From Rozella allomycis CSF55 (Eukaryota > Rozellomycota), in the NCBI GenBank assembly GCA_000442015.1, contig KE560993.1, positions 1-58,164 on the forward strand: a DNA stretch of 58,164 nt, read 5' to 3'. The position numbers and the translations under genes were made by a program. The notes below the pieces were generated by a model. The model was not told the origin of the DNA and ran no database searches. It worked only from the letters and a program-made list of their open reading frames with translations. Shown here piece by piece: positions 21,508-32,569 of the stretch (positions are counted from its first letter, which is position 1; each line of letters begins with the position of its first letter).

Positions 21508-23203
21508 TTAAGACTCTTGCACAGTCCATGGCAATTTTAGAATCTCCTTTGCTGTTGGGCGTGAGTTTGGTTCCCTTTTTTGCTAAAGGAGAAATTTAAT
21601 ACTTTTCAAAACATAAATTCATTATTTGCTTTAAGCTATCTGAAGCATTGTCTGGTATATCAGGGTGAACATGTTTCCCTAGCTTGAACATCACAGCCTC
21701 TTGTATACAGCCTGTCCATGGATGGTTAGCAGTAAGCATTTCTATCAATACACAACCAAAACTCCAAATGTCAGTCTTTGTGGTTATTGATCCTCTTAGA
21801 ACTTCCGGGGCCATCCAAAAAACAGTCCCTTGGATGGAATGTCTGGCTTTGGAGCTTGCACCCAATTGAAGACTTAGCCCAAAGTCGGATATTTTAACTT
21901 GGCCGTACTCATTCAATAGAAAATTGCCGCCTTTAATGTTTGAAGTTAAACTTCACAATAATACAGTAATTCCAATAAAACAAAAAGGATATCTCTATGA
22001 ATAATATTTTGTTCGTGTAGATAAGATAGACCTGAGAGCATTTGTCTTGCGAAATTCTTCATTAATAATTCTTCAAAGGGCCCGCAAGTATTCAACAAAC
22101 TAGCGATTGAACCACCGGGAACATATTCTAACAGAATATTCAGTTTAGTTTCATCTCTTGTGGCCCCTATACTATTAAAGATTATAAACTACCTAAATAT
22201 CTGACAATATTGTCATGTTTCAATGTTTTCAAAACCTCGATTTCTTTCTCCAATGACTCAACCTAAAATTTTAGAGACATTTATAAAGTACTGTCTTAGT
22301 CTTTTGAATACAAGAGTCATTGGATAAATCTACCGTCTTAACTGCCATGAGGGTTCCATTTTCTGCATTAAGACCCAAGTATACGTCTCCAAACGATCCT
22401 TTTCCGATTTGTTTGCCCATTATCCATTTTATTGGTTTACCTACGTTCTTTAGTTTGTCTGAATCAATGACGACGCCTGGGAAATAACTGTCTAGCTGGG
22501 AATTTATTAACTTTGATGGCGGCCGATTAACTGGTCTTAATTTTGAATCGATCATAAAATCATCATCTGCTTTGTTATATTTGGAAGCGGTTAAGTAAAT
22601 ATCCAACTTTATAGAGTCATTAGAAAAAATTAACATGTGTTTCCAATCTCTTTCTCTTAAGTTATGTATCACTACGCTAAGAAACTAATTGATGTTACTG
22701 CCATCCTTTCTCATTATAAAGAATTGAAATTCTTTTGGGAAACTCTGTTTCTCAAGCACTTTGTTTAACGTTTCGTGCAGGTCAGAGTAATGGTTTCGTT
22801 CATACTCAAGTTCAAAGGAACTCGAAAGGATTGGCTGCTTGGAATGCCTATAAAAATTGACATTTATCAACAATAATTATACCAAATAAGAATTACTTTT
22901 TCTTTTTCTAAAGGGTTTCGAGCTTACTTGGCCGTGAGTGTTCCAACTTTTGTATTTTTGATTTCACAATATTATCAGCCATTAAGTGTTTTATCTCACC
23001 CAAAATTCTAGCGCAATGACCAATTTTCGAGACACCTATTTCTTTCAAATAATCGTAATCTAGGTAAGGCAATACATCTCCATCAATCATGTGATCTACG
23101 ACAAAAATGCTTACTTAGGCATACTTTTAAAGCTGTTAATGTGCATTTCCATACCAATTGATGAAATCCAATCAGCGACTTGAGAGCAAGTCCAATTTCG
23201 CAT
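21508..23203 (-). CDS. STE11: Ste11-type MAP kinase kinase kinase
   Basis: SAM - Ras-association-like - kinase architecture. [18 protein letters not shown]...[21 protein letters not shown]-like: [19 protein letters not shown]. Kinase: [59 protein letters not shown]. Introns are 26-29 nt except two places. Between SAM and RA (about 22853-22932) at least two introns and a tiny exon are needed. At the HRD motif (21940-21992) the intron is 53 nt and looks U12-type. In yeast the protein signals mating, osmotic stress and invasive growth. The start lies 25 nt from the Rab11 start on the other strand. Confidence 0.85.
21940..21992 (-). other. Probable U12-type AT-AA intron in the MAP3K
   Basis: The frame demands removal of 53 nt here. 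The donor is G/ATATCCTTTTTG, matching the minor-spliceosome 5' consensus ATATCCTTT. TTTAAC, like the core of the U12 branch site, lies just before the 3' end. Cutting after CTTCAA gives CAT AGA G|AC ATT AAA, i.e. HRD-IK intact. No GT-AG solution keeps the motif. A 53-nt length is outside the 26-30 nt norm. Confidence 0.6.
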
Positions 23204-23228
23204 AACAAATCCAAGCCACGTTTTCGCA

Positions 23229-24013
23229 ATGAGTAAAGATGATGAATACGATTTTCTGTTCAAAGGTAGTACTACACGTGAAATAAAAACTAGTGGTTCT
23301 GATTGGAGACTCTGGAGTAGGTAAAAGTAACCTCCTATCGCGTTTCACCAAAAATGAATTTAATCTAGAATCCAAGTCTACTATCGGCGTAGAATTTGCT
23401 ACTAGAAGTATTCAAATTGATGGAAAAACTATAAAAACTCAGATTTGGGATACTGGTAATAAGGTTATGTGAAGGTAATGTAGCTGGCCAGGAACGTTTT
23501 CGAGCTATTACCAGTGCGTAAATTTAATGTATTACTTTTGAATATTAGGTATTACCGTGGTGCAGTCGGTGCATTTTTAGTTTATGATATTGCCAAACAA
23601 GTGACATTTGAAAGTATTAGCCGATGGCTTAAAGAACTCCGTGATCATGCAGACAGCAATATTGTCATAATGATGGTTGGTAACAAGAGTGACTTGAGAC
23701 ATTTACGTGCTGTTTCTACAGATGAAGCCAAAAGCTTTGCGGGTAAGGCTAATTCTGCACATTTATGAAAGCTGAAAATGGACTTTTGTTTATCGAAACC
23801 TCTGCCTTAGATGCCAGTAATGTAGATTTGGCTTTTCAACAAATTCTTTCTGGTAAGTGAATTAAACTGTAGAGAAAAGAAATATTGAAGATATATTTGA
23901 AGAAATCTTTAGAAAATGGAGGTGCTAGTTCTGCAGCTCCAAGCTCTGGGCAAAAAATATCAATCTCTGTTGTCCCTCAAAATCAAGAAAAAACTGGTGG
24001 AAAATGCTGCTAA
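23229..24013 (+). CDS. YPT31/RAB11: Rab11/Ypt31-type small GTPase
   Basis: Recycling-endosome and late-Golgi Rab. Six exons, introns of 28, 28, 31, 29 and 27 nt. GTPase motifs: [11 protein letters not shown] (P-loop), [12 protein letters not shown] (switch I), [20 protein letters not shown] (switch II), GNKSDL, and [10 protein letters not shown]. The sequence FLFKVVLIGD at the start and [20 protein letters not shown] are Rab11-like. It ends in GGKCC, a double-cysteine prenylation signal. All key catalytic residues, including the switch II Gln, are present. Divergent from STE11 with 25 nt between ATGs; convergent with PAXBP1, 19 nt between stops. Confidence 0.93.
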
Positions 24014-24032
24014 TAAAAAGATTATTACTTTA

Positions 24033-25619
24033 TTATGTCGTTAATTTATTTAATAAAATGCTTAATGAGTCTTCAATTGATGAAACCTCTAAACATTTTG
24101 CCTTCACAGTGTTTACAATTTCCTTTTGACATTCATGCAATATAAATTACTCGGAAAAGTCTATCATTGTTTTCAAAGTACTCTGTGAACTCTTGAATGT
24201 AATTTAATACATTATGTCTATATGTAACTTCGTTAGGCCAAAAAGCTTTAAGCCAAAGTTGAAACCAGGGTATAACATATTTCCTAATACAAATTGGAAT
24301 CAAAGTTTGTTCGTAATCATCGCTAGAGGATGAACAAAATTGAAATAAATGAGAATACCATGCCATTGAATCAATTGGTTTATAGGTCTAGTTAATTAAG
24401 GCAGGAAAATTATACCATTAGAGGATTCAACGACAATAGTTCGTATTTGATGTAAAACTCCATTAGACCTGGAATATTATGAGAAAAATAAGCCGATTCG
24501 TATTTTTTGGGGTAATTAGTCTTGAATTCTTTCAGCAATTTAAGAAAACCAGTTGGAGATGAAAATTGTTCATCAACATTTTTAACGATTGAAGAGATAA
24601 ATTCAGGCTGAATTTTCTATTTGAATGATAAACTAAAATTACCAGAGTTGAATTTGTTTCTTCAATGCTGCTGGGGGAAATATTGTTCATTAAACTATTC
24701 AATGACGAAAATGCTTTTTCTATTTTAAAGCTCTATAATCTCTTTAATAGAATCTAATCACCTTTTCTTCAAAAAAGTCACACAAAGTGATAAAATAATT
24801 CCGCAGTTTTTGCATGAATTCGTATTCTTCAGCTTCTTGTGTAACTTGTTTTTGAAGATTTAAAGAATAGTCATTAATGAATTTAATCGAATCTTCCAAG
24901 TTGTTCAACTTGATCTTCTCTTCCTTTAGCTCTCGCCTGAAAGATTGAATATTCAATTCAGTTTCTTTTATGAAATCATCAAAATTGGCAATTTCATCAA
25001 ATTGCAACGAGATTTCTTCTCTTTTGCTCTTTATTAATTCTTCTGCATTGATTTTAGTGTTATCAACGCCTTTTCTGATTTGACTTAATTCCCATTCCTC
25101 TCGTGTCTCATCCTCGCTCATCCTTTCAATTGCAAATAATACCGTTACTCTTCATCATAAAATTCATTCTCTTCATATGCATTTAATGTGTTATCTTGCA
25201 CTCCATACTGAACATCTCCATTCAGAGAAATAAATTCTTCGTTCAAAGATCTCTTAAATTCCCGATTTTTCTTTGCCATTAAAATATCTTGGGAGTCTGG
25301 TATCGATGATTTGGTTTTCATGGTGGCATTCTGTTTTCTTTGAAGCAATATTTCCTTATAATATTCGCTTGTTTTATCGTCTTTGCTGTCATCTCTGTCA
25401 GTCTCTGGGAGGTTAACTATTTCATTGCGCTTCATTTTGAAAGAGGTCGTCGGTATCTCGTCCTGCTTCACATCAAAGAGAATTTCTTACTTGAACATCA
25501 AAGCTCACCTTCATCTTTTGTTGTCCAGTACCTGCTCTAGAATTTACAACAACTTCTTCTTCATCATCTGACACATTCTTTTTCCTTATATTTCCTCTCT
25601 TTGACCGTTTTGTGAACAT
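24033..25619 (-). CDS. PAXBP1: GCFC-domain splicing factor (PAXBP1/Ntr2-like)
   Basis: Begins with a family-type basic N-terminus, MFTKRSKRGNIRKK, then acidic DDEEE. The mid region has EEWELSQIRKGVD, the conserved GCFC-family WExxQIRKG motif, followed by a coiled coil. The C-terminal GCFC domain reads PTGFLKLLKEFKTNYPKKYE, then AYFSHNIPGLMEFYIKYEL and AWYSHLFQF. Introns are 26-29 nt. Family members work with TFIP11/Ntr1 and the helicase DHX15/Prp43 in spliceosome disassembly. The protein is shorter than animal PAXBP1. The start codon is only 13 nt from that of PGS1 on the other strand. Confidence 0.78.
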
Positions 25620-25632
25620 AGAAATATCTCAA

Positions 25633-27087
25633 ATGTTTAATCTCTCATTTCGATGCAAAAAGGTCCAGTTTTTAAAATCTCCTGGCGATTTTTATAATTT
25701 TTTAATAGTATTGCTTTCTATTTTATATCAGGAAGGATTCCATTCGTAATTCAAAGGATAGAATACATCTTGCAAGTTTATACCTGGGTGATGGCAACAT
25801 GGAAGAGAAACTAGTAATCAAAATAATCCGCTGAGAAAGGTGTTTGAATTGCACAAAAAGTTAGAGGAGGGTGTCCCTGTATCAGTCATATTGGATGGAT
25901 TAAGAGGTACTCGCAGATCGATCAATCGAAGGAGTTCGTATGACATGTTGCTCCCATTAAGCCAAAAGTTTGATCATTTCAAAGCATCTTTCCTTAAATG
26001 TCCTAAAATGGATGCTAGAGGTGCTAGATGGATCCCTGAAAGATTCAATGAAGTGTTTGGCATAATGCATATGAAGGCATGCATTTTTGATGACACTCTA
26101 GTTCTTACGGGGTACAATTTATAGCTTTTAAATACTAGAGCAAATTTAAGTTCTATATATTTCCAGAACAGAGTTGACAGATACGCAGTTTTTCAAAACT
26201 CCACGCCCCTTGCCGATTTCTATGCTGAATTACTAGATGAAATGTCCGAAATTGGAAACTGTGTAAGCTCTTCAGGAAGCATGACTCCAACATTATGGAA
26301 ATCAAATCATTCTCACAACTACAGATTGGCCGTTAAGAATAAGATTTCAGAATTTATCAACAAGGAACGAACTGATTTAGGAACTGGAGAACTACTTGTG
26401 AGTCCTACAATCCAGCTTCCCCCTTTTGGAATCNAATCCAGCTGCCCCCTTTTGGAATCGATCAATACCATCAAACAATTTTGCAATGTCTTGCCAATAT
26501 AAACGAAAACCAAAAAGTGTTACTCTCTGCGGGTTATTTTAATTTAATTGAAGAATATACAAAAGCTCTATTGAATTCGGGAGCAAGAGTAGATTTGCTA
26601 GTTGCGTCACCATCAGTAATTTACCGGGGTTGTTCATACAGGCAAATGGATTTTACAATGCATCTGGGTTATCCAAGCACATTCCGTCAGTGTATAGTTT
26701 GCTCGAAAGAAAATTTATGAAGACGATACGCAGGGCTAAATGTGATGATAGGATTAGATTGTATGAGTTTGACAAGCAAGGGTATTCATTTCATGCGAAA
26801 GGATTGTGGATTTTTGATAAGGATGGAAAGCCAGTTTTGTCGACTATTGGATCACCAAATCTTGGTACGATTTATTAATGATGAATATAGGGTATCGGTC
26901 TGCATATAGAGATATGGAGAGCCAGGTATTTTTAAAAAGTGATAATGATGAAATTAACGCGGCGATTGTTGAGGATGCAAGGAGAATCCTGGAAGACTCT
27001 TATGTATTAACAGAAGAAGATTTAAAGAGTCGGCATATTCCAGCAATTTTGAAGTGTGTAACACCTTTAATAAAAACAATGCTTTAA
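25633..27087 (+). CDS. PGS1: Phosphatidylglycerophosphate synthase PGS1 (PLD superfamily)
   Basis: Mitochondrial CDP-DAG:glycerol-3-phosphate phosphatidyltransferase, first committed step to cardiolipin. Exons recovered: FLKSPGDFYNFLI/DSIRNSKDRIHLASLYLGDG, ILDGLRGTRR, first HKD motif HMKACIFDDTLVLTG/ANLSSIYFQNRVDRY, SPSANGFYNASGLS, second HKD motif HAKGLWIFDKD with STIGSPNLG/YRSAYRDME. Introns are 26-28 nt. The assembly breaks the frame at 26409-26459, where a 25-nt sequence appears twice around an N; reading it once restores the frame (SPTIQLPPFGIDQYHQ), so the gene is probably intact. The short N-terminus (MFNLSFRCKKV) is basic. Confidence 0.88.
26409..26459. repeat. 25-nt direct duplication around an N (assembly join)
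   Basis: Copies 26409-26433 and 26435-26459 differ at one base and flank the N at 26434. The duplication shifts the PGS1 frame. Contig ends overlapped but were joined with an N instead of being merged. Confidence 0.8.
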
Positions 27088-27099
27088 GTAAATTTATTT

Positions 27100-29103
27100 T
27101 TAATCAAAATGTACAAAAACAAACCCTTGTCCCCCAACAATGCTAATGTCATTGATGCACGAAAGTGATGATAGTCTAATTGGCAAACCTTTGGCTATAT
27201 TTTTAGGCGAAACAGTAATCTTTGAATCTTTAAATGCAAAATTCATTTTAAGAAAAGTCTAAATTGTATAAAATAAATTGATTACGTCCTTTGCGCGTTT
27301 CAACGAAGTCTTGTGCATGAATTCACCAGAGTCAGTCACATATTTAGTACTTTTAGATAACAGAAAAGCATCCTGAATTTCAAAGAGTGATTCTAGTTAC
27401 CAAAATGAAAGAATCTTTAGAAACAATGGCATTGTAACTCCTGTCAAAAGCAGCTTCGATGACTCTAACAACTTTATCTTCAGAGACCAGAAATGGTTTC
27501 ATTAAAGATTCAGAGAATCTCAACTTGTGAGAAATAACTGTTTTAAAAAGCTTGAAAAGTTTTACCGCCAGATCTAAAGATAGTTGTTGGTTGCAAGCCA
27601 AGATTAAAATTGTATTCATAAATGTTCCCCGAGTGATTTGCTACAAACAAGGAATAATTGTTCGACGTGGATTCAATACTCTTGATTACGCCTGTCCATT
27701 TTACTGAAGTAATCAAACTATTAGAGACTGGGAAACAATGCATTGGTTCATTTGATTCATTCAGCATGTCATAAATTAGTACAAATCCTTTTAATATTTA
27801 AAGTGTGAATGTACCTTCATTTGTTCCAACAGCCACATAGCTATTGCAAATATTGTTTAAAGAAAGATTGGGAATCCAATCAAAGGAATGAAATTGAAAT
27901 TTATGATTAATTTTTAAATGTTGTCTTGGCCACATTAAATACTTTCTTTCATCGTTTAAATTTAAGATTGCCAGTCGAATTTGATTTCCGAAAATTCCAA
28001 TTAATCCAATTTTGTCTTTTCCAATTCTCTTTAACTGAAGATCTTTCAATGATTCATGTTCATAGCAAATTAGTTTAAACAATTCAATCTTTTTCTTTTT
28101 TATTGAATAGATTAAAATGCATTCTTTGGAAACGTTCAGAATTGAAATTGTTGTGTGAACAGTTTTAGGATCTTTGTAGCCGCCAACAGCAAACAAAACT
28201 TGATCATCTCTTAAACTCAAACAATTCCCTTTACCTAATTTTAAAACATCTGTTGAAATAATTGCCCCTCCAGTGTTAATCAACGTAAAGTTTTTAAAAT
28301 CCTGCAACGATAAATGAGGAATTTCATAATCTTTATTCACATGAAAATTATTTGTCAATGGCTGAAGAGCGAACTCTAAAACTTTATCAAATGGAATTTC
28401 ATCAAAATCTGAATAATTCAAGTTTTCATGTTCTAAATATCCCAAATCTACAATTTCATAATCTTTCAGTGGTTTTCTATCAGATCTCTTTTTCTTCTTT
28501 TGAGTTTCATTTGATTCGTCAATCTCAAATTCCATTTCACACAAATCATTTCTAACACACGCACTCCAAAGTAGATGAAATGAATCAATATCTATCGCAT
28601 AAACAAAATCTCTTAAACTAACAACTTTGGGTATTTCCCTCACAACATCTTAATGTTATTTCAAACATTCACTCCTTACCTTCAGCGATAACCTTTCCTG
28701 CTGCCATTGTTATCTTTTTCAATGAATGTTGGTAGTTGATAACGTGATATTTTATTCCTGATATAGTCGTAAACTCTTCAGAACAGCCAGGAAAGGGACA
28801 CAAATACTTGTCCGTTTCCTTTACTATTTGCAATATCCCCTTTGACATTACAGGAGACAAACATTCCATCAATGCAGGATTATCTTTTAATGATCTAACA
28901 CTCATCAACTCTGGTGTGGGATTATCAACACTCACACACTTNTTACCATTAAAGCTGTTAAATTCTTCATCACAACAATGATACTTTTCATAATCATAAA
29001 AAGAAGCATGATCGTAAACTTGAAAATGTTTCGCCAAATACTTTTGCTGCAAAAACCTGAACGGACATCCCACAAAAGGACAGTCCAGAGTTTCAACCTC
29101 CAT
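27100..29103 (-). CDS. C2H2 zinc-finger plus WD-like beta-propeller protein (possible TFIIIC subunit)
   Basis: Exon 1 (29103 to about 28674) encodes two well-formed C2H2 fingers, CPFVGCPFRF...H.....H and CPFPGCSEEF...H.....H, with a looser Cys pair between. A 31-nt intron joins it in frame to a 280-residue segment containing an acidic, Lys-rich loop (ETQKKKKRSDRKPLK). WD/propeller-like blades follow (NSYVAVGTNEG/FVLIYDM, SLITSVKWTG, SLFVANHSGNIYEYN). Later introns are 27-29 nt; the stop is at 27100. The blade pattern resembles the Tfc6/GTF3C2 subunit of TFIIIC, but I could not confirm this. One N (28942) lies in the coding sequence. Only 40 nt separate its ATG from the Crb2-like gene. Confidence 0.6.
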
Positions 29104-29143
29104 ATCAAAGATTCAAACCTGGAATTTCAGAAAATTTCCTCGA

Positions 29144-32100
29144 ATGGGCTGGCTAAAGTTTAACCTGCCTCCACCGAACCAAGATGCATTTCAAACACCG
29201 CAAAACGCTAGAAAGACAATAAAGGCCACTTCGGGAGCAATTTTATTATCGGTAGATTCGAATATTGGAAGCTTGAACACAGCCCTGAAATCGGTTTTGC
29301 AAAAAGATGAGGCAACGCCGGAGAAGACTCATAATCCATTTTTTGCTACACCGTCGCAGCAAAATACACAGCTTTTGGTAAAGGATACGCCGCAGGGGTC
29401 GTTGGAATTGATTCGGCAAGTGAAAGGAGACTGTGAAACTAAAGGAAAAGAAGAGTTGAATAAAATTGAAACAATGAAAGAAATTGATTTGAATAAAGAT
29501 GATATTGAAGTTGATAATAAAGATTCAAAAGTAGAAAGTAAAGGAAACGAAGAAGAATTGGATGAAGCTGAAAAAGATTTGAATGAAATTCACGCCACCT
29601 TAGAATTGATAACAACACCAGTTATTCTTAAATATGACACAATTGAAGCAACACCTCTGATTTCTGCTGAAACTCCAAAAGCAATCATGGATGAAGATGT
29701 TATAAAAAGCCCATCAGAAAGAAAACTAAAACAAAAAGAAGATGAAAAATTGAAAGCTGATCAAATTCCTTCTACTATTCAAGAGAATGTAAACGCAGAT
29801 GACGAATGCACGAAAGATGAAATTTCAATCACAGAAAATTTGGTTGTTGAAAATGCCAAGATTGAAAATTTGGCGTCTCAAGGTACTTTTAATTGTTTAC
29901 TTGGAAGTTAGTTTTGTTAATGACGCCAGATGCATGCAAAGTTGCCACACAATTAACAGATAAACCAAGTGAAGAAAGTGTCTCAGAAACTAAAACAACT
30001 GAAACTATTTCAAATATAGAAAAAGATCAAAAACATTTAATAGAGAATGAAAATATTCCAGTTGCCGTCAGTGGATCATTTTATGAGCCATTAATCCAAT
30101 CACAAATGACGCCTGACGTTATTGAAAAAAGTCAACCTTCAAGCGCATTGAAGATTATAAACACAGCGAAAACACCATCCAAAGTAACCGTCATGGGTAA
30201 TTCATTAATTTTTCTATTAAATAGTGAAAGAAACGCCTTTTAAAAAGCAAACAATAATTGTTCCATCTTCAAATCCTTATTCAACAAAGAGTATGAAATA
30301 TTATGTCTTGTGATAGAGCCCATTGAAATAATGTCCCAGGAAGCTACCCAGCCAATTGCCCGCCATGACCAACCGAACATTTCTGGAATCTTTAAATCTT
30401 ATCCAAACATTTTAGATATTCTGGTTGAAAAAAGAAAATTATCTGAAACTGGGAAAGAACCAAAGAAGCCTAAATGGGATGACCACAATGAGAGTGAGAT
30501 TGAGGAAAGGCCAATTGTGATAGAGGAAAAGGAAAATACAAAGCCACCGTCAATTGTATTAAATCAAGAATTCAATAGCAGCTATGAAAATCAAACTCCT
30601 AGACTAGGTGAAATACCCGAGTTAACTTGGAAACCTTCAGAGTTTACTGAGACAGAGAAACTTTCAGGGTTAACTGAGACGGAGAAACCTTCAGCGTTGA
30701 CGGAAGGCGGCAATCAAATTGAGAAATTTCCCATTGTTGATAAAAAGAAGTTTTTAGATAAATTTGTTCAATCTTGTGTCTATCCATCATCATCATTAAA
30801 AATAAATTCTCTAATTTGGGCTAAATGGAGGGATGGAATATATTATCCAGCAAAGATTCTCAAACGTGCTGCTCCGAGATCCAAGACTATTGAAGTTATT
30901 TTCAGTGATGGAACTAAATACAAGGCGCCTAAAGGTGCTTGCCATATCTTTCAGCTTTCTGTTAATACTCTAGTTAAAATATCATCGTCCAAGGAAGGGC
31001 ATAATGGCATTGTAGTAGAGTTTGAGAGTTTGTCTAATATAAAGATTGATGTGGACAATGTGATGCAAATATTTACGATTCAGGATATTGCAATGGATGA
31101 AGAAATGTTCCAAAAGGCAAACATGCCTAAAACCCCTAAAAGGCCACACAGTAGACTAAAACAGTTGAGAGGTGTTGAGACGCTCTCTTCTAGTGTTCGA
31201 TCACCGTTTTCTTCAAAGTTTAATGTAGGCGATGTTGTGTGGGCGCCTTGGTCTGACAATTATTTCTATTCAGCAACAGTCACAAATGTGAAACCTCTTG
31301 AATTAGTTTACAATGATGGAGATTCGTGTAATGTTCGTGCAGAGAATCAAATATTTTTAGCAACTTTAAATGAAGGCGACACTGTTCTAGTCAAGAAGAA
31401 TGATTGTTTTGAAAAGGCGAAAATTAGACAACGAATAAATTCAATGATTTTCTTACTTTCAATTAATGGGACAATTGTTAAAGAGTCTCTAGTCGGTATG
31501 GCCATGACCAAAGACTTGATTGACAAATGCTACACCAGCAAACGGCAAAGCAAAGCAGAAATTATAGATTCGCCTGAAAAAATGGCTACTGACACTCACA
31601 GGATGAGGCAACTCAAAGGAAGAATCTTGTTTCCCTCAGATTCATCGTTTGACATATTCAAAGGTCTGTTTTTCTACATTACGCTTTCATCAAAAGAAAG
31701 TAAATTCAATTCACATTTAATAAAGATATTTATTCTGTCAACAAGCAAGAATTGTGTAAAAACATTAAAAAGTACAGCGGCTCAATTTTGGAGAATTTTG
31801 ATAACGTTCCATTTGCATCAAAGAGTCACATTCTTTTATCCAACATGCCTTGCAGAACTATAAAATATTTAAAAGCTTTGGCTTTGAATCTGCAAATTAT
31901 TTCGGTAGATTGGATCCAAAAATCAATAGAAAGAGTAATACATGTTCTTGTTATCAACAGAGGACAGTTTTGCCGTTTGATCAGTTCTATCTTCCTACTG
32001 GATTTTCAAAGCAAGAAAATAACTATGTTAACCCTTTAACAATGCCAAGCCCTGTGTTTGACTCTTTAAATATGTCCGTTTATGGCGAATCTGGTTTCCA

Positions 32101-32357
32101 TGTAACTAATTTAATCGAAATTCAAGTAGGAAGAATGGACAGATTTATGTCAACTGGCGGGCGCTACAATGTATGTTAATCTACCCGATGAATGTATGGG
32201 TGTCATGTATGTAGTGTTTCCTGGCTCCCCGCCTGATGATTGGAAGGATGAAATCACACGATTTAATTATCACATTGAATCTGTAAATACAGAGTGGATT
32301 ATTCAGTCTCTCATTCATAGGCAAATTTTGGATATACAAGAATGTTACATGGCATAG
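29144..32357 (+). CDS. CRB2: Crb2/Rad9/53BP1-type DNA-damage checkpoint adaptor
   Basis: Order of parts: a long acidic, disordered N-terminus with several SQ/TQ or TP sites (ATPSQQNTQLL, ASQ, SQMTP, SQEATQP); two Tudor-like folds (SLIWAKWRDGIYYPAKILKR and DVVWAPWSDNYFYSATVTN, each followed by a YKAPKG- or YNDGDSCNV-like strand); two C-terminal BRCT domains (SHILLSNMPCRTIKYLKALA with WIQKSIER; WTDLCQLAGATMY with EWIIQSLIHRQIL). The introns found are mostly 26-29 nt. Tandem Tudor domains of this family bind methylated H4K20 and the BRCTs dimerise to recruit checkpoint kinases. The join before the second BRCT uses a 28-nt intron; without it the frame stops early. Confidence 0.82.
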
Positions 32358-32569
32358 ATTTTGGCACAAATAATTCACATTATATAAATAAAGTAAAATT
32401 TACAACCATAAACCATATTAAGTTTTGTCATATCTACTGAATGAAGATGATAAGTTAAGAATAATTATCGCTTAATATCTTTATAGCAATCCGTTACTAA
32501 TCCATACACTAAAAGTCTTGAATTAAATTGAAATTCCACTAAAAATATTTATGCAATCTAAAGACGTTT

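Noticed and set aside
21938-21992. Classical AT-AC ends for the MAP3K intron
   Set aside because: Cutting ATATCC...AAAC removes 55 nt and shifts the frame; only a 53-nt removal keeps HRDIK.
24033-25619. Kinetochore or coiled-coil gene instead of GCFC
   Set aside because: The coiled coil alone misleads; the N-terminal NIRKK, the WELSQIRKG motif and the C-terminal GCFC pattern fit PAXBP1/Ntr2.
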